Origin: Candidatus Omnitrophota bacterium
Lineage (GTDB): Bacteria; Omnitrophota; Gorgyraeia; Gygaellales; Profunditerraquicolaceae
Assembly: GCA_016867005.1 (NCBI GenBank)
Contig: VGKM01000001.1
Location: forward strand, 1 to 46,276
Length of the DNA stretch: 46,276 bases
Direction of reading: 5' to 3'
Position 1 is the first letter of the stretch; each line of letters opens with the position of its first letter. Below are positions 7,480 through 16,181 of this stretch, piece by piece. The notes under the pieces are model-generated. The model saw only the letters and a list, made by a program, of their open reading frames with translations, did no database searches and was not told the DNA's origin. Both the position numbers and the translations under genes were made by a program.

Positions 7480-8264
7480 TTTTTCTTGAATGCCTCCAGG
7501 TATGAATCGCAATATATCTGTTTATTTAGTATAAGTTCTGCGGTTATTGCAGCGTCAAGTAGTTCGCGGTCAAGAGGGTCAAGTATGGCCGCATCAAGGC
7601 CGCTTTCCAGCGCCATTACCAGAAATGTCCTGTTAATCAGGTTTCTTGCGATTGCCCCTTGTGAGACATTGCTTAATCCGACTATTGTTTTGGGGCTTGG
7701 CTCGGAAATGATCTTGAATTCTTTAATTGCTTCCAGGATCTCCCTTGTCTGGGCCTGTGCTACGTTTACCGGCATGACGATTGGGTCGATATAAAGTTCT
7801 TCTACGGGGTATCCCTGTTCAACACAGCTTGAAACGATCATCGCTGCCAATTCCAGCCGCTGGTCTTTGTTCTGAGGTATGCCTTTTGTGCTGATAGTAA
7901 GGCCTATCAATTTAGAATTATATTTTTTTGCAAGCGGGATGAGTTTATCCAGTTTGTCCTGGTCAGCAGTGGTGGAATTGATAATTGATTTATTTTTTAA
8001 TGCCTTAAGCCCTGCTTCGATTACTTCCGGTTTGCTTGAGTCAAGCGACAGCGGCCTATCTGTCACTTCCTGTATCGCTTCAACAAGCCATACTATATCT
8101 TCAGCCGGCTTACGCGATGCAGGGCCGCAATTGACATCCAGCGCATCTGCCCCGGCATTTATTTGTTCCAAGGCGCATTTCTTTATTATCTCTTTGTTCT
8201 TTTCTTTTATCGCCTTGCCGATATTTGCATACATTCCGTTTATCAATTCGCCGATAATAAGCAT
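7476..8264 (-). CDS. acsE: Methyltetrahydrofolate:corrinoid/iron-sulfur protein methyltransferase
   Basis: Transfers the methyl group of 5-methyl-tetrahydrofolate to cob(I)alamin of the corrinoid/iron-sulfur protein (AcsCD), the step linking the methyl and carbonyl branches of the Wood-Ljungdahl pathway. At 262 residues it matches the family length and has the pterin-binding TIM-barrel pattern: IIGELING at the start, the DALDVNCGPASR strand-loop, PLSLDSSKPEVIEAGL, NSTTAD, and a GLSNVSQGA loop near 198. A GGGAG ribosome site precedes the ATG, 1 bp after acsD. The neighbouring acsD, acsV and acsC support this function over methionine synthase-type methyltransferases. Confidence 0.95.
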   Translation of the reverse strand: MLIIGELINGMYANIGKAIKEKNKEIIKKCALEQINAGADALDVNCGPASRKPAEDIVWLVEAIQEVTDRPLSLDSSKPEVIEAGLKALKNKSIINSTTADQDKLDKLIPLAKKYNSKLIGLTISTKGIPQNKDQRLELAAMIVSSCVEQGYPVEELYIDPIVMPVNVAQAQTREILEAIKEFKIISEPSPKTIVGLSNVSQGAIARNLINRTFLVMALESGLDAAILDPLDRELLDAAITAELILNKQIYCDSYLEAFKKK

Positions 8265-8265
8265 T

Positions 8266-9204
8266 TTAACTCCCGAATAATTCCTGAATATGGCTGTTTA
8301 TTTTCTCGATAGCTTTAGGATGGCGCATTACCAGAATATCGGCCCCGGCCTCAAGAAGCGCTATTGCCGTTACCTGTTCCCAGATTATCCCCTGCTGGCT
8401 TTCTTCTACTTTTGTTTCTTTGGCACGCCATGCCTCTTGTCCGATAAAGCAGATAAACGGGCACGCCAGGGTTTTATCACCGGAAAGGGCAGCAAGCCGC
8501 GCGCGTTCCATGATTGAGTAGGCGTATTCAAGGCCGTAACCAAGGGCGCCGATAGTAGGGTTAATGACGATGCGTTCCAATGAAAGCCCCATATCGGAAA
8601 TAAGGATATTCAGTTGTTTGGCGATATTTATATCGATCGGCGATTCTGCGATAATGTTATGCCCGTCTGCTAAAACAGCAGCAGTCAGGGTTTTATAATT
8701 TTCCTGTACCGCATCACCGATAAGGCATTTTTCTCCCTTTGCCGCTTCTGAACATGCGGGTAAGATTTCGTTATCCTTTTCATTGTCGCCGCATCCGTAA
8801 ATAATCAGCGGAACGGAAACTTTTTTCAGTAATTGCGAAATAAGCCCGGCTTCTTCTTTTGCGGTTTTATTACCGAAGTCAGGGTGCGCCCCCTGTAGTT
8901 TTATACAAAGCAATTCCGCTTTGTGATCGTTAACACATTTTTCTGCCCAAACGACAGGGTCTTTTAAGCTTGTTCCATATTCTTTGATAAGCTCAGGATG
9001 CCAATCATCCGGAGAAATATCCCATATTTCAAAAGCAACAACCGGTTTGTTAGGTATTTGGCCCTCTTTAAATAGAAAGGGAAGAGTTTTCTGGCCGCCT
9101 ACTTTGATTATTGCCGAACGGCTCCCGCCTTCGTTTTTAAGTGCGCCGATTGTGACCGAGCTGACGGTACCCGGCCACTTCTCTATCAAAACTTCTTCTG
9201 CCAT
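8266..9204 (-). CDS. acsD: Corrinoid/iron-sulfur protein, small subunit
   Basis: Subunit of the methyl carrier between AcsE and acetyl-CoA synthase. 312 residues with the family's TIM-barrel; recognisable stretches are VTIGALKNEGGSRS near 17-30, PVVAFEIWDISPDDW, LLCIKLQGAHPDFGNK, ERIVINPTIGALGYGLEYAY and the C-terminal GADILVMRHPKAI. It forms a heterodimer with AcsC (11885-13210). A GGAG site lies 6-7 nt before the ATG, which overlaps the end of cooC by 19 bp. The first two-thirds closely follow the CdhD/AcsD pattern; assignment is firm. Confidence 0.94.
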   Translation of the reverse strand: MAEEVLIEKWPGTVSSVTIGALKNEGGSRSAIIKVGGQKTLPFLFKEGQIPNKPVVAFEIWDISPDDWHPELIKEYGTSLKDPVVWAEKCVNDHKAELLCIKLQGAHPDFGNKTAKEEAGLISQLLKKVSVPLIIYGCGDNEKDNEILPACSEAAKGEKCLIGDAVQENYKTLTAAVLADGHNIIAESPIDINIAKQLNILISDMGLSLERIVINPTIGALGYGLEYAYSIMERARLAALSGDKTLACPFICFIGQEAWRAKETKVEESQQGIIWEQVTAIALLEAGADILVMRHPKAIEKINSHIQELFGS

Positions 9205-9941
9205 ATGCTGTCTCCTATCTTTTTTAGCATTTTTATGCTTGGCGAGTCATTGCTTAATTTCATCAAGGAATTCCCGTTTAAACTGATCTTGGCTATCCCT
9301 TTATCAAGGGGGACATCGCCGATAAATTTTAGATCCAGGCCTTTTATTTTATCTTCCGCGGTTATTTTCCCGCTGCGATTTATAATAAGCAGGTTATTTT
9401 TTGTGTTTATTTTTAATTCTTTTACGATCTCGCGGATCCTGGCTGCAGCGCGCAGGCCGACTGCAGTTGCGTCCGAGACAACCAGTAATGTGTCAGCAAA
9501 ACGGGTTGTTTTCCGGGAGAGGTGTTCTAATCCCGCTTCGTTGTCTATAACAATATACTCATAATCCTTGATCAGCTTTGACATGATATTGCGCAGGGCA
9601 TTGTTTATATAGCAATAGCAGCCCGGGCCTTCGGGCCTGCCCATAGTCAGGCAATCGAAACCTTCAGCTTCGGAAATCGCGGTTTGCACCCTGTATTCAA
9701 TAAACCTATCTTTAGGCGTTCCCTGCGGAATGATTTCCGGGTGCGAAGAGATCTCATCAAGGATCGAGCCGATCGTTTCTTCGGTTTTTACCCCGAGTGC
9801 TTCCGCAAGGTTGCTGTTTGGATCGGCATCAATGGCCAAAATGGACCCGGCTTTGTTTTCTTTTAATAGGCGCACAAGGATGGCGGCGATGGTTGTTTTG
9901 CCTGTCCCGCCTTTGCCTGCGATAGCAATTAAATACCCCAT
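9186..9941 (-). CDS. cooC: CooC-type nickel-insertion ATPase for CODH/ACS
   Basis: MinD/ParA-type P-loop ATPase that delivers nickel to carbon monoxide dehydrogenase or acetyl-CoA synthase. 251 residues; the deviant Walker A is KGGTGKT at 10-16, the switch aspartate lies in IDADPNSN near 37-44, and the CxC metal-binding motif is Cys108 and Cys110 within GRPEGPGCYCYINNALR. The CxC motif separates CooC from ordinary MinD/ParA partition ATPases. The start forms a TAATG junction with the acsV stop. Its presence implies a nickel CODH/ACS elsewhere in this genome, since none is encoded in the window. Confidence 0.93.
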   Translation of the reverse strand: MGYLIAIAGKGGTGKTTIAAILVRLLKENKAGSILAIDADPNSNLAEALGVKTEETIGSILDEISSHPEIIPQGTPKDRFIEYRVQTAISEAEGFDCLTMGRPEGPGCYCYINNALRNIMSKLIKDYEYIVIDNEAGLEHLSRKTTRFADTLLVVSDATAVGLRAAARIREIVKELKINTKNNLLIINRSGKITAEDKIKGLDLKFIGDVPLDKGIAKISLNGNSLMKLSNDSPSIKMLKKIGDSIWQKKF

Positions 9942-11881
9942 TATAATTTTAGGCTTGGAAACCTGTTTAAATCAGTGTGCGGGAAAAATAAAGCCGCAAT
10001 ATATTCGTCCATATAAGTCGGTTCAACTGATAGTTCAAGATAAGTCATCATTTGTGCGATTTTTTCTGATTCCGTAAAGGCATCTATAGATAAAAGCATG
10101 CTCCGGGCGCCGGCCAGGGAACTATTTCCGACAAAAATAAAGCGGTTCCTTTCCAGGTCCGGCAATAATCCGATGCGGATAGCTTTTTTCATATCAAGAA
10201 ATGTGCCGAACCCTCCTGCAATAAAGATCTTTTTTAAATCATGGAAACCAAACCCCATATGCCTTACTAATACTGCAGCAGCAGAATAAATCGCCGCCTT
10301 GGCGCGTTTTATATTCTCAATGTCGTCCTCGGTAATTACGATCTCGGCCTGGTTTGCCGATCTTGATTTTTCCACAACCAGGAATTCTTTGCCCGATTCC
10401 GTATTACGGACCAGCCCCGGCAATTCAATTTTAATTTTTCCTGATTTATCAATCAGCCCTGTTTTGAGCATTTCGGAAATCAGGTCGATATATCCCGATC
10501 CGCATATGCCTATTGGCAATGACCCTCCTATCGTAGAGAACTCGACGCTGAAGTCCTTGGGATTGATTTTTGCTTTTTGTATCGCCCCTTTTGCCGCCCT
10601 CATTCCGCAAGTTACGCCGCTGCCTTCAAATGCAGGGCCAGCCGAGGCAGCGCAGGTGACAAGGAATTCTTTATTGCCCAGCGCAATTTCTCCGTTAGTG
10701 CCGATATCAATAAGCATGCACAATTCTTCTTCTTTATCCATGCCGCAGGATAATATACCTGCGGTGATATCTCCGCCTACGTAGCTGGAGACGCCGGGCG
10801 CCAACGAAAGGATCCCGTGAGGGTTGATTTTTAGGCCTGCCTCCGCAGCTTTTACTACGGGGATAAAATTCGCTGTAGGTACGTATGGTTCCCGGCGGAT
10901 ATAAGTAGGGTCGATCCTCAATAAAAGATGTATCATGGTAGTATTTCCCGCACAGGTTATGCAATTTACGTCGTTTAAATCGATGTTATTTTCGGCGACA
11001 AGCTCCCGGATCATCTCGTTCATTTCATCGACTACTGCATGGTGCAATTTTTCCAGCCCGTCTTGTTCCCGGGCATATATTATACGAGTGATGACGTCGC
11101 TCCCGAAACTGGCCTGTTTATTATAAGCTGCTTTTGTCCCGAGTATTTTTTTTGTCTTCAGGTCAACGAGCTGCCCCGATAAAGTTGTAGTCCCTATATC
11201 AAAACAAAAACCGAAGTTTTTTGATGAAGTATCCTGCGGCTGGATTGCCAGGATCTCATTGGCATCGGTTCTTTGGCCGATGGTTACCGTGATTTTCCAT
11301 TCAGAGTCCCTGAGTAATTCGCTGAGGATCCTTATGTTAGCAAGGTTAGAAGAAGTGATGTTGGGCATAAGCGGTTTATTTAATGCCCGCCTTATTTGCC
11401 GATGCAACCGTTCTAAATCACTGACTTTATCTTCTAAGTTGGGAGGAGGAAGTTCCAGGTAAAGTTTTTGAGCCAATGGGCTATGGGTAAATACAGGCTC
11501 TTTTAATCCGGGGACACCTGCTTCTACGTCTTCCGGTTCTGAAAAAATTCCCTTTAACCTTAATTCCAGTTCCTGAGGCGATAGCTTATTGAAATCTAAT
11601 TTTGATTCTTCGGGGACATCGACTTCGATGTCGCTTTGAATTTCACATAAACAGGCAAGATGCATCCCTCTCTGCCTCTCTTCAGGGTTTAACCTGCCGG
11701 TTGGCTGAGAAAGGACCTTCCCTTTTTTTAAAATGACTTTACATTGCCCGCATACTCCATCGCCACCGCAGCTGGATTTTAAATATATTCCCGCAGATAT
11801 TGCTGCAGACAGGATCGAAGTGTCTTTTATCACTTCAACCGATTTGTTATCAGGATAAAATGTCACTTTAAATTTATCCAT
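9941..11881 (-). CDS. acsV: Corrinoid-protein reductive activator (RACo type)
   Basis: Uses ATP to drive one-electron reduction of inactive cob(II)alamin in the corrinoid/iron-sulfur protein, restoring it for methyl transfer. 646 residues: an N-terminal plant-type [2Fe-2S] domain with Cys38, Cys44, Cys47 and Cys77, a linker and dimerisation region (about 95-205), and a C-terminal ASKHA-fold ATPase with FCFDIGTTTLSGQLVD near 228, CMLIDIGTNGEIALG, and IFIAGGFGTFLDMKKA. This is the domain order of RACo and RamA-like activators. It sits between acsC and cooC, 3 bp after acsC, so the partner is almost certainly AcsCD rather than a methylamine corrinoid protein. Confidence 0.93.
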   Translation of the reverse strand: MDKFKVTFYPDNKSVEVIKDTSILSAAISAGIYLKSSCGGDGVCGQCKVILKKGKVLSQPTGRLNPEERQRGMHLACLCEIQSDIEVDVPEESKLDFNKLSPQELELRLKGIFSEPEDVEAGVPGLKEPVFTHSPLAQKLYLELPPPNLEDKVSDLERLHRQIRRALNKPLMPNITSSNLANIRILSELLRDSEWKITVTIGQRTDANEILAIQPQDTSSKNFGFCFDIGTTTLSGQLVDLKTKKILGTKAAYNKQASFGSDVITRIIYAREQDGLEKLHHAVVDEMNEMIRELVAENNIDLNDVNCITCAGNTTMIHLLLRIDPTYIRREPYVPTANFIPVVKAAEAGLKINPHGILSLAPGVSSYVGGDITAGILSCGMDKEEELCMLIDIGTNGEIALGNKEFLVTCAASAGPAFEGSGVTCGMRAAKGAIQKAKINPKDFSVEFSTIGGSLPIGICGSGYIDLISEMLKTGLIDKSGKIKIELPGLVRNTESGKEFLVVEKSRSANQAEIVITEDDIENIKRAKAAIYSAAAVLVRHMGFGFHDLKKIFIAGGFGTFLDMKKAIRIGLLPDLERNRFIFVGNSSLAGARSMLLSIDAFTESEKIAQMMTYLELSVEPTYMDEYIAALFFPHTDLNRFPSLKL

Positions 11882-11884
11882 TAA

Positions 11885-13210
11885 TTATAAATTTTTTAAG
11901 AATGACGGGATACCCGCCGCTTCTTTCGGGCCGACCACAACTTTTAGGCCCGCCTGCTCTTCCAGGTCGCCGCTTAAGACTGCTACATAACCCGGGATGA
12001 TCACCCTGTTAAGCCGGACCTTATCTTTTACTCCGAATTTATTAATGGATTCGCTTATTTTTGAAGGCGTGAATTTTTCAGCTGCCCATGCAGTTAAAAC
12101 AGACATCCCTTCTGTGTCAACGCTTAGGATATAGGTCGGGATCTTGCTTGCCTCTACTTCGCCCAGGACAGTATAGTAACTCAGGGAAAAGTTGGTAGTT
12201 ATCAGGCAGTCAGATTTTTCGTTGCATTCCCCGATCGGGTACAGGCCTGGTTCTATCTGTAGCGGTTTTTGGGGATCCGTATAGATGTTTTGCCTTAAAG
12301 TAAGCAGCGATAGGATTTCCCAGGTTTTGTGCCCGCTTAACAATACAATTGAGGCGTATTTTGAAATAAAAGTCGCCGCTTCCGCAGCTTCTTTGTAAGG
12401 ATCGACGTTCTCGGCATTTACTAAAACAGGGTATCCGAAACTACGGTTAGATTTTTTTAACGCCATCCTTCTGATCTGGGTAATGTCCCATAGTTTATCT
12501 TTTAGCGGTTTTTTGCCGATATCCAGGACTAATTCCGTTACCCCGAGAGAGTTAATTTCTTTTGTCAGTTTACCGATGGCCTCCAGTGAATCTCCGGAAA
12601 CAACCATGCTTGCCTGGAATTTGCTGCATAGTTTTGCGCATTCTTGGTGCTTTCCTGATAAATCATAGACAAGCGGTTTTCGGTCTTTTGATAAAAGGAG
12701 CGCTTCTTCCAGGGTTGGGGTGTCTTTTGTCATTAAGGCAATCCCCAAATCAGTGCTGGAGAGGATCTTTTTTAATACTTTTATAAAATTCTCTTTAGTG
12801 CTGTTTTGCCTCAACGCGATCAGGTTTACATCGAGCTTCTGTCCGACGCGTTCAAAGGCCAGCTTGTTTATCTCTCCGACTTTTTTTCCTGTTTCTTCGT
12901 CAGTCAGGCTATCATCAATAATAAAGCCAATGGCAGCAGGGTTGCGGAATTTTTCTTCATGGCGGAACATTACGGTCTCATTTCCCAGGTCCATCTTTTT
13001 TTCACCGGTGCCCAAACTGATAAGTTTTATCGGCGGCTGTCCTGATTCTTCGAGGACCTCTTTTGACTCCGGGCTTAAATAAGGGCATTTCTCAATACTT
13101 ACGGCTTTTTTCGCCAGCTGCATCGCAAATGCCAGGCAAGTTACAAAACCGCATTCGCGGCAATTCGTTTTCGGAAGTAACTTATAGATGTCCAAACCTG
13201 AAAGCGCCAT
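11885..13210 (-). CDS. acsC: Corrinoid/iron-sulfur protein, large subunit
   Basis: 441 residues. The N-terminal [4Fe-4S] domain has Cys17, Cys20, Cys25 and Cys42 (LPKTNCRECGFVTC and EKCPY), followed by a TIM barrel and a C-terminal corrinoid-binding Rossmann-like domain (about 320-441, including ITTNFSLSYYTVLGEVE and the final AGIPSFLKNL). With AcsD it carries the methyl group to acetyl-CoA synthase. A strong AAGGAGG site lies 11 nt before the ATG. Transcription order in this operon is acsC, acsV, cooC, acsD, acsE, then dgkA. Confidence 0.96.
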   Translation of the reverse strand: MALSGLDIYKLLPKTNCRECGFVTCLAFAMQLAKKAVSIEKCPYLSPESKEVLEESGQPPIKLISLGTGEKKMDLGNETVMFRHEEKFRNPAAIGFIIDDSLTDEETGKKVGEINKLAFERVGQKLDVNLIALRQNSTKENFIKVLKKILSSTDLGIALMTKDTPTLEEALLLSKDRKPLVYDLSGKHQECAKLCSKFQASMVVSGDSLEAIGKLTKEINSLGVTELVLDIGKKPLKDKLWDITQIRRMALKKSNRSFGYPVLVNAENVDPYKEAAEAATFISKYASIVLLSGHKTWEILSLLTLRQNIYTDPQKPLQIEPGLYPIGECNEKSDCLITTNFSLSYYTVLGEVEASKIPTYILSVDTEGMSVLTAWAAEKFTPSKISESINKFGVKDKVRLNRVIIPGYVAVLSGDLEEQAGLKVVVGPKEAAGIPSFLKNL

Positions 13211-13238
13211 GTGTTTTAAAACCTCCTTAACTAAATTG

Positions 13239-13904
13239 TTATTTGTTGATTAAGCTTGCAAAATAACCCGCACCGAAACCATTATCAATGTTAACTACCG
13301 CAACTCCCGGTGAACAGCTGTTGAGCATGGTTAATAATGCAGAGAGGCCGGAAAAGTTAGCTCCATAACCGCAGCTGGTAGGGACTGCAACTACCGGTGA
13401 ACTAGTCAGTCCGCTTACTAAGCTTGCAAGTGCGCCTTCCATGCCTGCGACCACCACGATCACCTTGGCCTTATTAAATATTTTGATGTTATGCATCAGC
13501 CGGTGTACCCCTGCAACCCCTACGTCATAGAGTTTGATGCATTTATTGCCCATTATCTCCAGCGTCGCCAGGGCTTCGTCGGCTACCGGGATATCGGCAG
13601 TCCCTCCGGAAATAACAACAGCCAATCCTTTTTTCTTTTTTTGAGAGAAAACACAAAATCCGATTTTTGCTGAAGAGCGGTATTTTAATCTCGGATGGTT
13701 TTTCTTCAGGTAAGCAAAAGTTTTTTTATCGAGCCGCGTAAGGAGCACATCTTGTTTATTCCTGATGAGTTCAGCGGTGATCTTATCCAGGTGCTCTTTT
13801 GTTTTTCCCGGGCAGTATATTACTTCTGAAAAACCCTTTCGCCTTAATCTGTCGGTATCTATTTTGGCAAATCCCAGGTCAGAGAAACCGCCTTTTGAAG
13901 ACAT
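13239..13904 (-). CDS. larB: Nickel-pincer cofactor synthesis protein LarB
   Basis: LarB carboxylates and hydrolyses nicotinate adenine dinucleotide in the first step of the nickel-pincer nucleotide cofactor of lactate racemase-type enzymes; it belongs to the PurE/AIR-carboxylase fold. 221 residues; the N-terminus DLGFAKIDTDRLRRKGFSE, the VISGGTADIPVADEALAT region, DVGVAGVHRL, VVAGMEGALASLVSGL and VPTSCGYGANFSGL are hallmark stretches. The ATG at 13904 is one codon after a GTG that overlaps the previous stop. No larC or larE is visible nearby, so this copy is an orphan here. Identity is strong; its target in this organism is unknown. Confidence 0.9.
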   Translation of the reverse strand: MSSKGGFSDLGFAKIDTDRLRRKGFSEVIYCPGKTKEHLDKITAELIRNKQDVLLTRLDKKTFAYLKKNHPRLKYRSSAKIGFCVFSQKKKKGLAVVISGGTADIPVADEALATLEIMGNKCIKLYDVGVAGVHRLMHNIKIFNKAKVIVVVAGMEGALASLVSGLTSSPVVAVPTSCGYGANFSGLSALLTMLNSCSPGVAVVNIDNGFGAGYFASLINK

Positions 13905-13906
13905 CA

Positions 13907-14215
13907 CTAATATCCCTGAAAAATAATAAAAAGAATGATTAAAATGATCAGCCCGGAAAGAATATAAAAATCGTTGAAATAAAAGAAATCATTGACCCTG
14001 TCTTTCATTGGATAGTTTTCCAGGGATGATTTCTTGGAATAGGGCTTGATGCGCCTTTTATAGTCCTCTATTTGTTGGCGTTTGAACCTTAAATATACTC
14101 CCCCGATCTTATAGGCCGGGATTACGCCGCTCTCCGAGAGGTCGATCACTTCTTTTTCGGAAATACCCAACAGCATGGATACTTCCCTTATCGTTAAGAG
14201 TTTTTCGTCAGACAT
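13907..14215 (-). CDS. Tail-anchored membrane protein with excisionase-type HTH
   Basis: 102 residues. Residues 6-56 form a winged/excisionase-type DNA-binding domain (LTIREVSMLLGISEKEV, then SGVIPAYKIGGVYLRFKRQQ), a charged linker follows (57-75), and the extreme C-terminus (about 84-100) is a single hydrophobic helix, so the DNA-binding part should face the cytoplasm with the protein held in the inner membrane. The same HTH type is fused to bactofilin in the next gene upstream (14238-14747), 22 bp away. I do not recognise a named family. The stop overlaps the larB start region. Confidence 0.75.
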   Translation of the reverse strand: MSDEKLLTIREVSMLLGISEKEVIDLSESGVIPAYKIGGVYLRFKRQQIEDYKRRIKPYSKKSSLENYPMKDRVNDFFYFNDFYILSGLIILIILFIIFQGY

Positions 14216-14237
14216 AAAAGTTCCTTAAGAAATCGGA

Positions 14238-14747
14238 TTATTTATTCGTCCTTCCAGAAGCAACCCAGGCGTCGATTGTTTTACGTTCAAACTTCCAACC
14301 CTCGCCTTCTTTCAGCCCAGGGACTTTTCCTGAATTAGCCCATTCCAGGACAGAATTCATATCTACTTCCAGGTAGCGGGCAAGCTCTTCGGCATTCAGA
14401 AAATCATGAAGCATCAGGCAGTGGCCCTCTAAGATCGCACCTTCGGTGACATTGAGTTTGGCAGGATAAATATCTCCTTCAACTATGGCAGTAGGCAACA
14501 GGGTTAAGCGCTCTTTTGCTGTGATGCGGCCTCGTATCCGTCCGCCGATGATAATATTGTCGCCGATAATGTCAGCAAAGACTATAGCGGTTTGGCCGAT
14601 GGTAAGATTGCCTTTTGTCTCAAGGTTCCCTTCGAATTTTCCATTAATGCGCAGGTTTACAGGTTCTTTAAAATTCAGAGTCCCTTGCATTGCTGCATCC
14701 ACATCAAGAATTTTTTCATCGTCTTTTTTCTTGAACGCCACAGCCAT
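14238..14747 (-). CDS. Bactofilin fused to an excisionase-type HTH
   Basis: Bactofilins are polymerising beta-helix cytoskeletal proteins. Residues about 16-112 show the repeating beta-helix pattern (LRINGKFEGNLETKGNLTIG, ADIIGDNIIIGGRIRGRITA, ATIVEGDIYPAKLNV). Residues 117-162 add a helix-turn-helix of MerR/excisionase type (LNAEELARYLEVDMNSVLEW, GKVPGLKEGEGWKF, IDAWV), absent from ordinary bactofilins of about 110-140 residues. Start choice is open: a strong GGGAGG lies just 2 nt before the ATG at 14747 but 8 nt before a GTG at 14741, which gives the typical MAFKKK opening; a GTG at 14750 is least likely. Overlaps the mgtC-like stop. Confidence 0.85.
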   Translation of the reverse strand: MAVAFKKKDDEKILDVDAAMQGTLNFKEPVNLRINGKFEGNLETKGNLTIGQTAIVFADIIGDNIIIGGRIRGRITAKERLTLLPTAIVEGDIYPAKLNVTEGAILEGHCLMLHDFLNAEELARYLEVDMNSVLEWANSGKVPGLKEGEGWKFERKTIDAWVASGRTNK

Positions 14748-15208
14748 CACCTCCCTTTAGTGTTTCCGGTTTGGTTAATTTTATCCACGATCACGGATTC
14801 TGCATGCCTTAGTATATGCAGGGCAATTAGTGCCAGTATAGCGGTAAAAATACCGCCGGTATAAAATCCGCTTCCGATAGCCAGGCCTATCCCTGCTACA
14901 ACCCATAAACTTGCTGCAGTAGTAAGCCCTTTTACTTCTGTTCTTTCTCTGATAATAGCGCCTGCGCCGAGAAAACCGATTCCCGTAATGACTCCCGCCG
15001 CAATTCTTGAGGGATCCAGTGTAGTTATATTACTATATATATCAAAAACATAGAGAGATGTCAACATTATAAGGCAGGAGCCCAGGCAGACAAGGATGTG
15101 GGTGCGCAGCCCGGCAGTCCTTTTATGGACCTGGCGTTCAAAACCTATGAGCCCGCTTAAGATTACGGAAACGACCAGCCGGATAATAATCTGTGTATCA
15201 GTTAACAT
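14747..15208 (-). CDS. MgtC/SapB family membrane protein
   Basis: 153 residues with four to five hydrophobic helices. The MgtC signature is present: LIGFERQVHKRTAGLRTHIL with the following CLGSCLIML, then GVITGIGFLGAGAIIRE and GLTTAASLWVVAGIGLA. The family includes virulence MgtC proteins that act on F-type ATP synthase, but most bacterial members have no defined substrate, and proposed magnesium transport is unproven. The ATG at 15208 has an AAAGGAG site 9 nt upstream; a start 12 codons earlier at 15244 would overlap tsaD further. The stop and the next gene's start share a TGATGG junction. Confidence 0.87.
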   Translation of the reverse strand: MLTDTQIIIRLVVSVILSGLIGFERQVHKRTAGLRTHILVCLGSCLIMLTSLYVFDIYSNITTLDPSRIAAGVITGIGFLGAGAIIRERTEVKGLTTAASLWVVAGIGLAIGSGFYTGGIFTAILALIALHILRHAESVIVDKINQTGNTKGR

Positions 15209-16181
15209 TGTTAAATGCTCCTTTCTTGTATAACCTATAGCCAAAACCTCCTACCATCGCAGCATTGTCCATGCAAAAATATTTTTCGGGAAAGTACACT
15301 TTGATGCCTGTATTTTGTGCTGAAAAATTAAACATTTCCCTTAACCTATTATTTGCGGCGACCCCTCCGCCTGCGACCAACTTTTTGCAGCCGTATTTTT
15401 TGCATGCCAAAAATGACTTTTCTACTATAACGTTAAAGCACGCCTCCTGAAATGAAGCAGCAATATCGGATAGCTGGTTTTTATCCGGCCCTTCTGATTG
15501 AATTTTTTTCAGGCGTTCGATATGGTATAAAACAGCGGTTTTGATGCCGCTGAAACTAAAATCAAGCTGGCCTTTGGTTTTTGAGCAGCCGAATTTAATT
15601 CGTTTTGGATCCCCCTTTAATGCTAACTTTTCAATCAGGGGCCCCCCGGGGTAACTTAAGCCCATAATTTTAGCCACTTTATCAAATGCCTCACCGCAGG
15701 CATCATCTTGGGTTGACCCGAGCAGGTTTATTTTGTCAAAATCTTTAACATAGAATAAACTTGTATGCCCTCCTGACACTATCAAAGATATTACAGGAAG
15801 ACTGATCTTGTTGCCGTTTAAAAATGCCCCGTAAATATGCGCGTGCAGGTGGTTGACTCCTATTACGGGAATATTTAAAGCAAAGGCGGCTGATTCGGCA
15901 AAAGCGCCTCCAACAACTACTGAGCCGGGAAGGCCCGGTTCTTTAGTGAAACATACAAGCCCTAAATCATACGGTTTTATTTTTGCTTTTGTAACTGCTA
16001 GCTTAGTCACCCAGGCAATTGTTTCCAGCTGCTTACGGGACGCTATTTCCGGGACTATCCCTCCATATTTGCTATGCAAGGCAATGCTTGAAGCTGTTTC
16101 GCAGGAAACTACCTTCCTGCCATCTAGCACAACAGAAGCAGATGTTTCATCGCATGATGTTTCTATCCCTAAACAATACAT
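15198..16181 (-). CDS. tsaD: tRNA N6-threonylcarbamoyladenosine synthase subunit TsaD
   Basis: Transfers threonylcarbamoyl from its AMP intermediate to A37 of ANN-decoding tRNAs, working with TsaB, TsaC and TsaE. 327 residues, the full family length; opening LGIETSCDETSASVV, the metal-binding HxxxH at His111 and His115 (NHLHAHIYGAF), ISLIVSGGHTSLFYV, and the C-terminal CMDNAAMVGGFGYR with the metal-ligand Asp. The loop usually written GPGLPGSL reads EPGLPGSV. It abuts the deacetylase-like gene with no gap. Two CAT-anticodon tRNAs in this window decode ANN codons and would be substrates. Confidence 0.95.
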   Translation of the reverse strand: MYCLGIETSCDETSASVVLDGRKVVSCETASSIALHSKYGGIVPEIASRKQLETIAWVTKLAVTKAKIKPYDLGLVCFTKEPGLPGSVVVGGAFAESAAFALNIPVIGVNHLHAHIYGAFLNGNKISLPVISLIVSGGHTSLFYVKDFDKINLLGSTQDDACGEAFDKVAKIMGLSYPGGPLIEKLALKGDPKRIKFGCSKTKGQLDFSFSGIKTAVLYHIERLKKIQSEGPDKNQLSDIAASFQEACFNVIVEKSFLACKKYGCKKLVAGGGVAANNRLREMFNFSAQNTGIKVYFPEKYFCMDNAAMVGGFGYRLYKKGAFNNVN

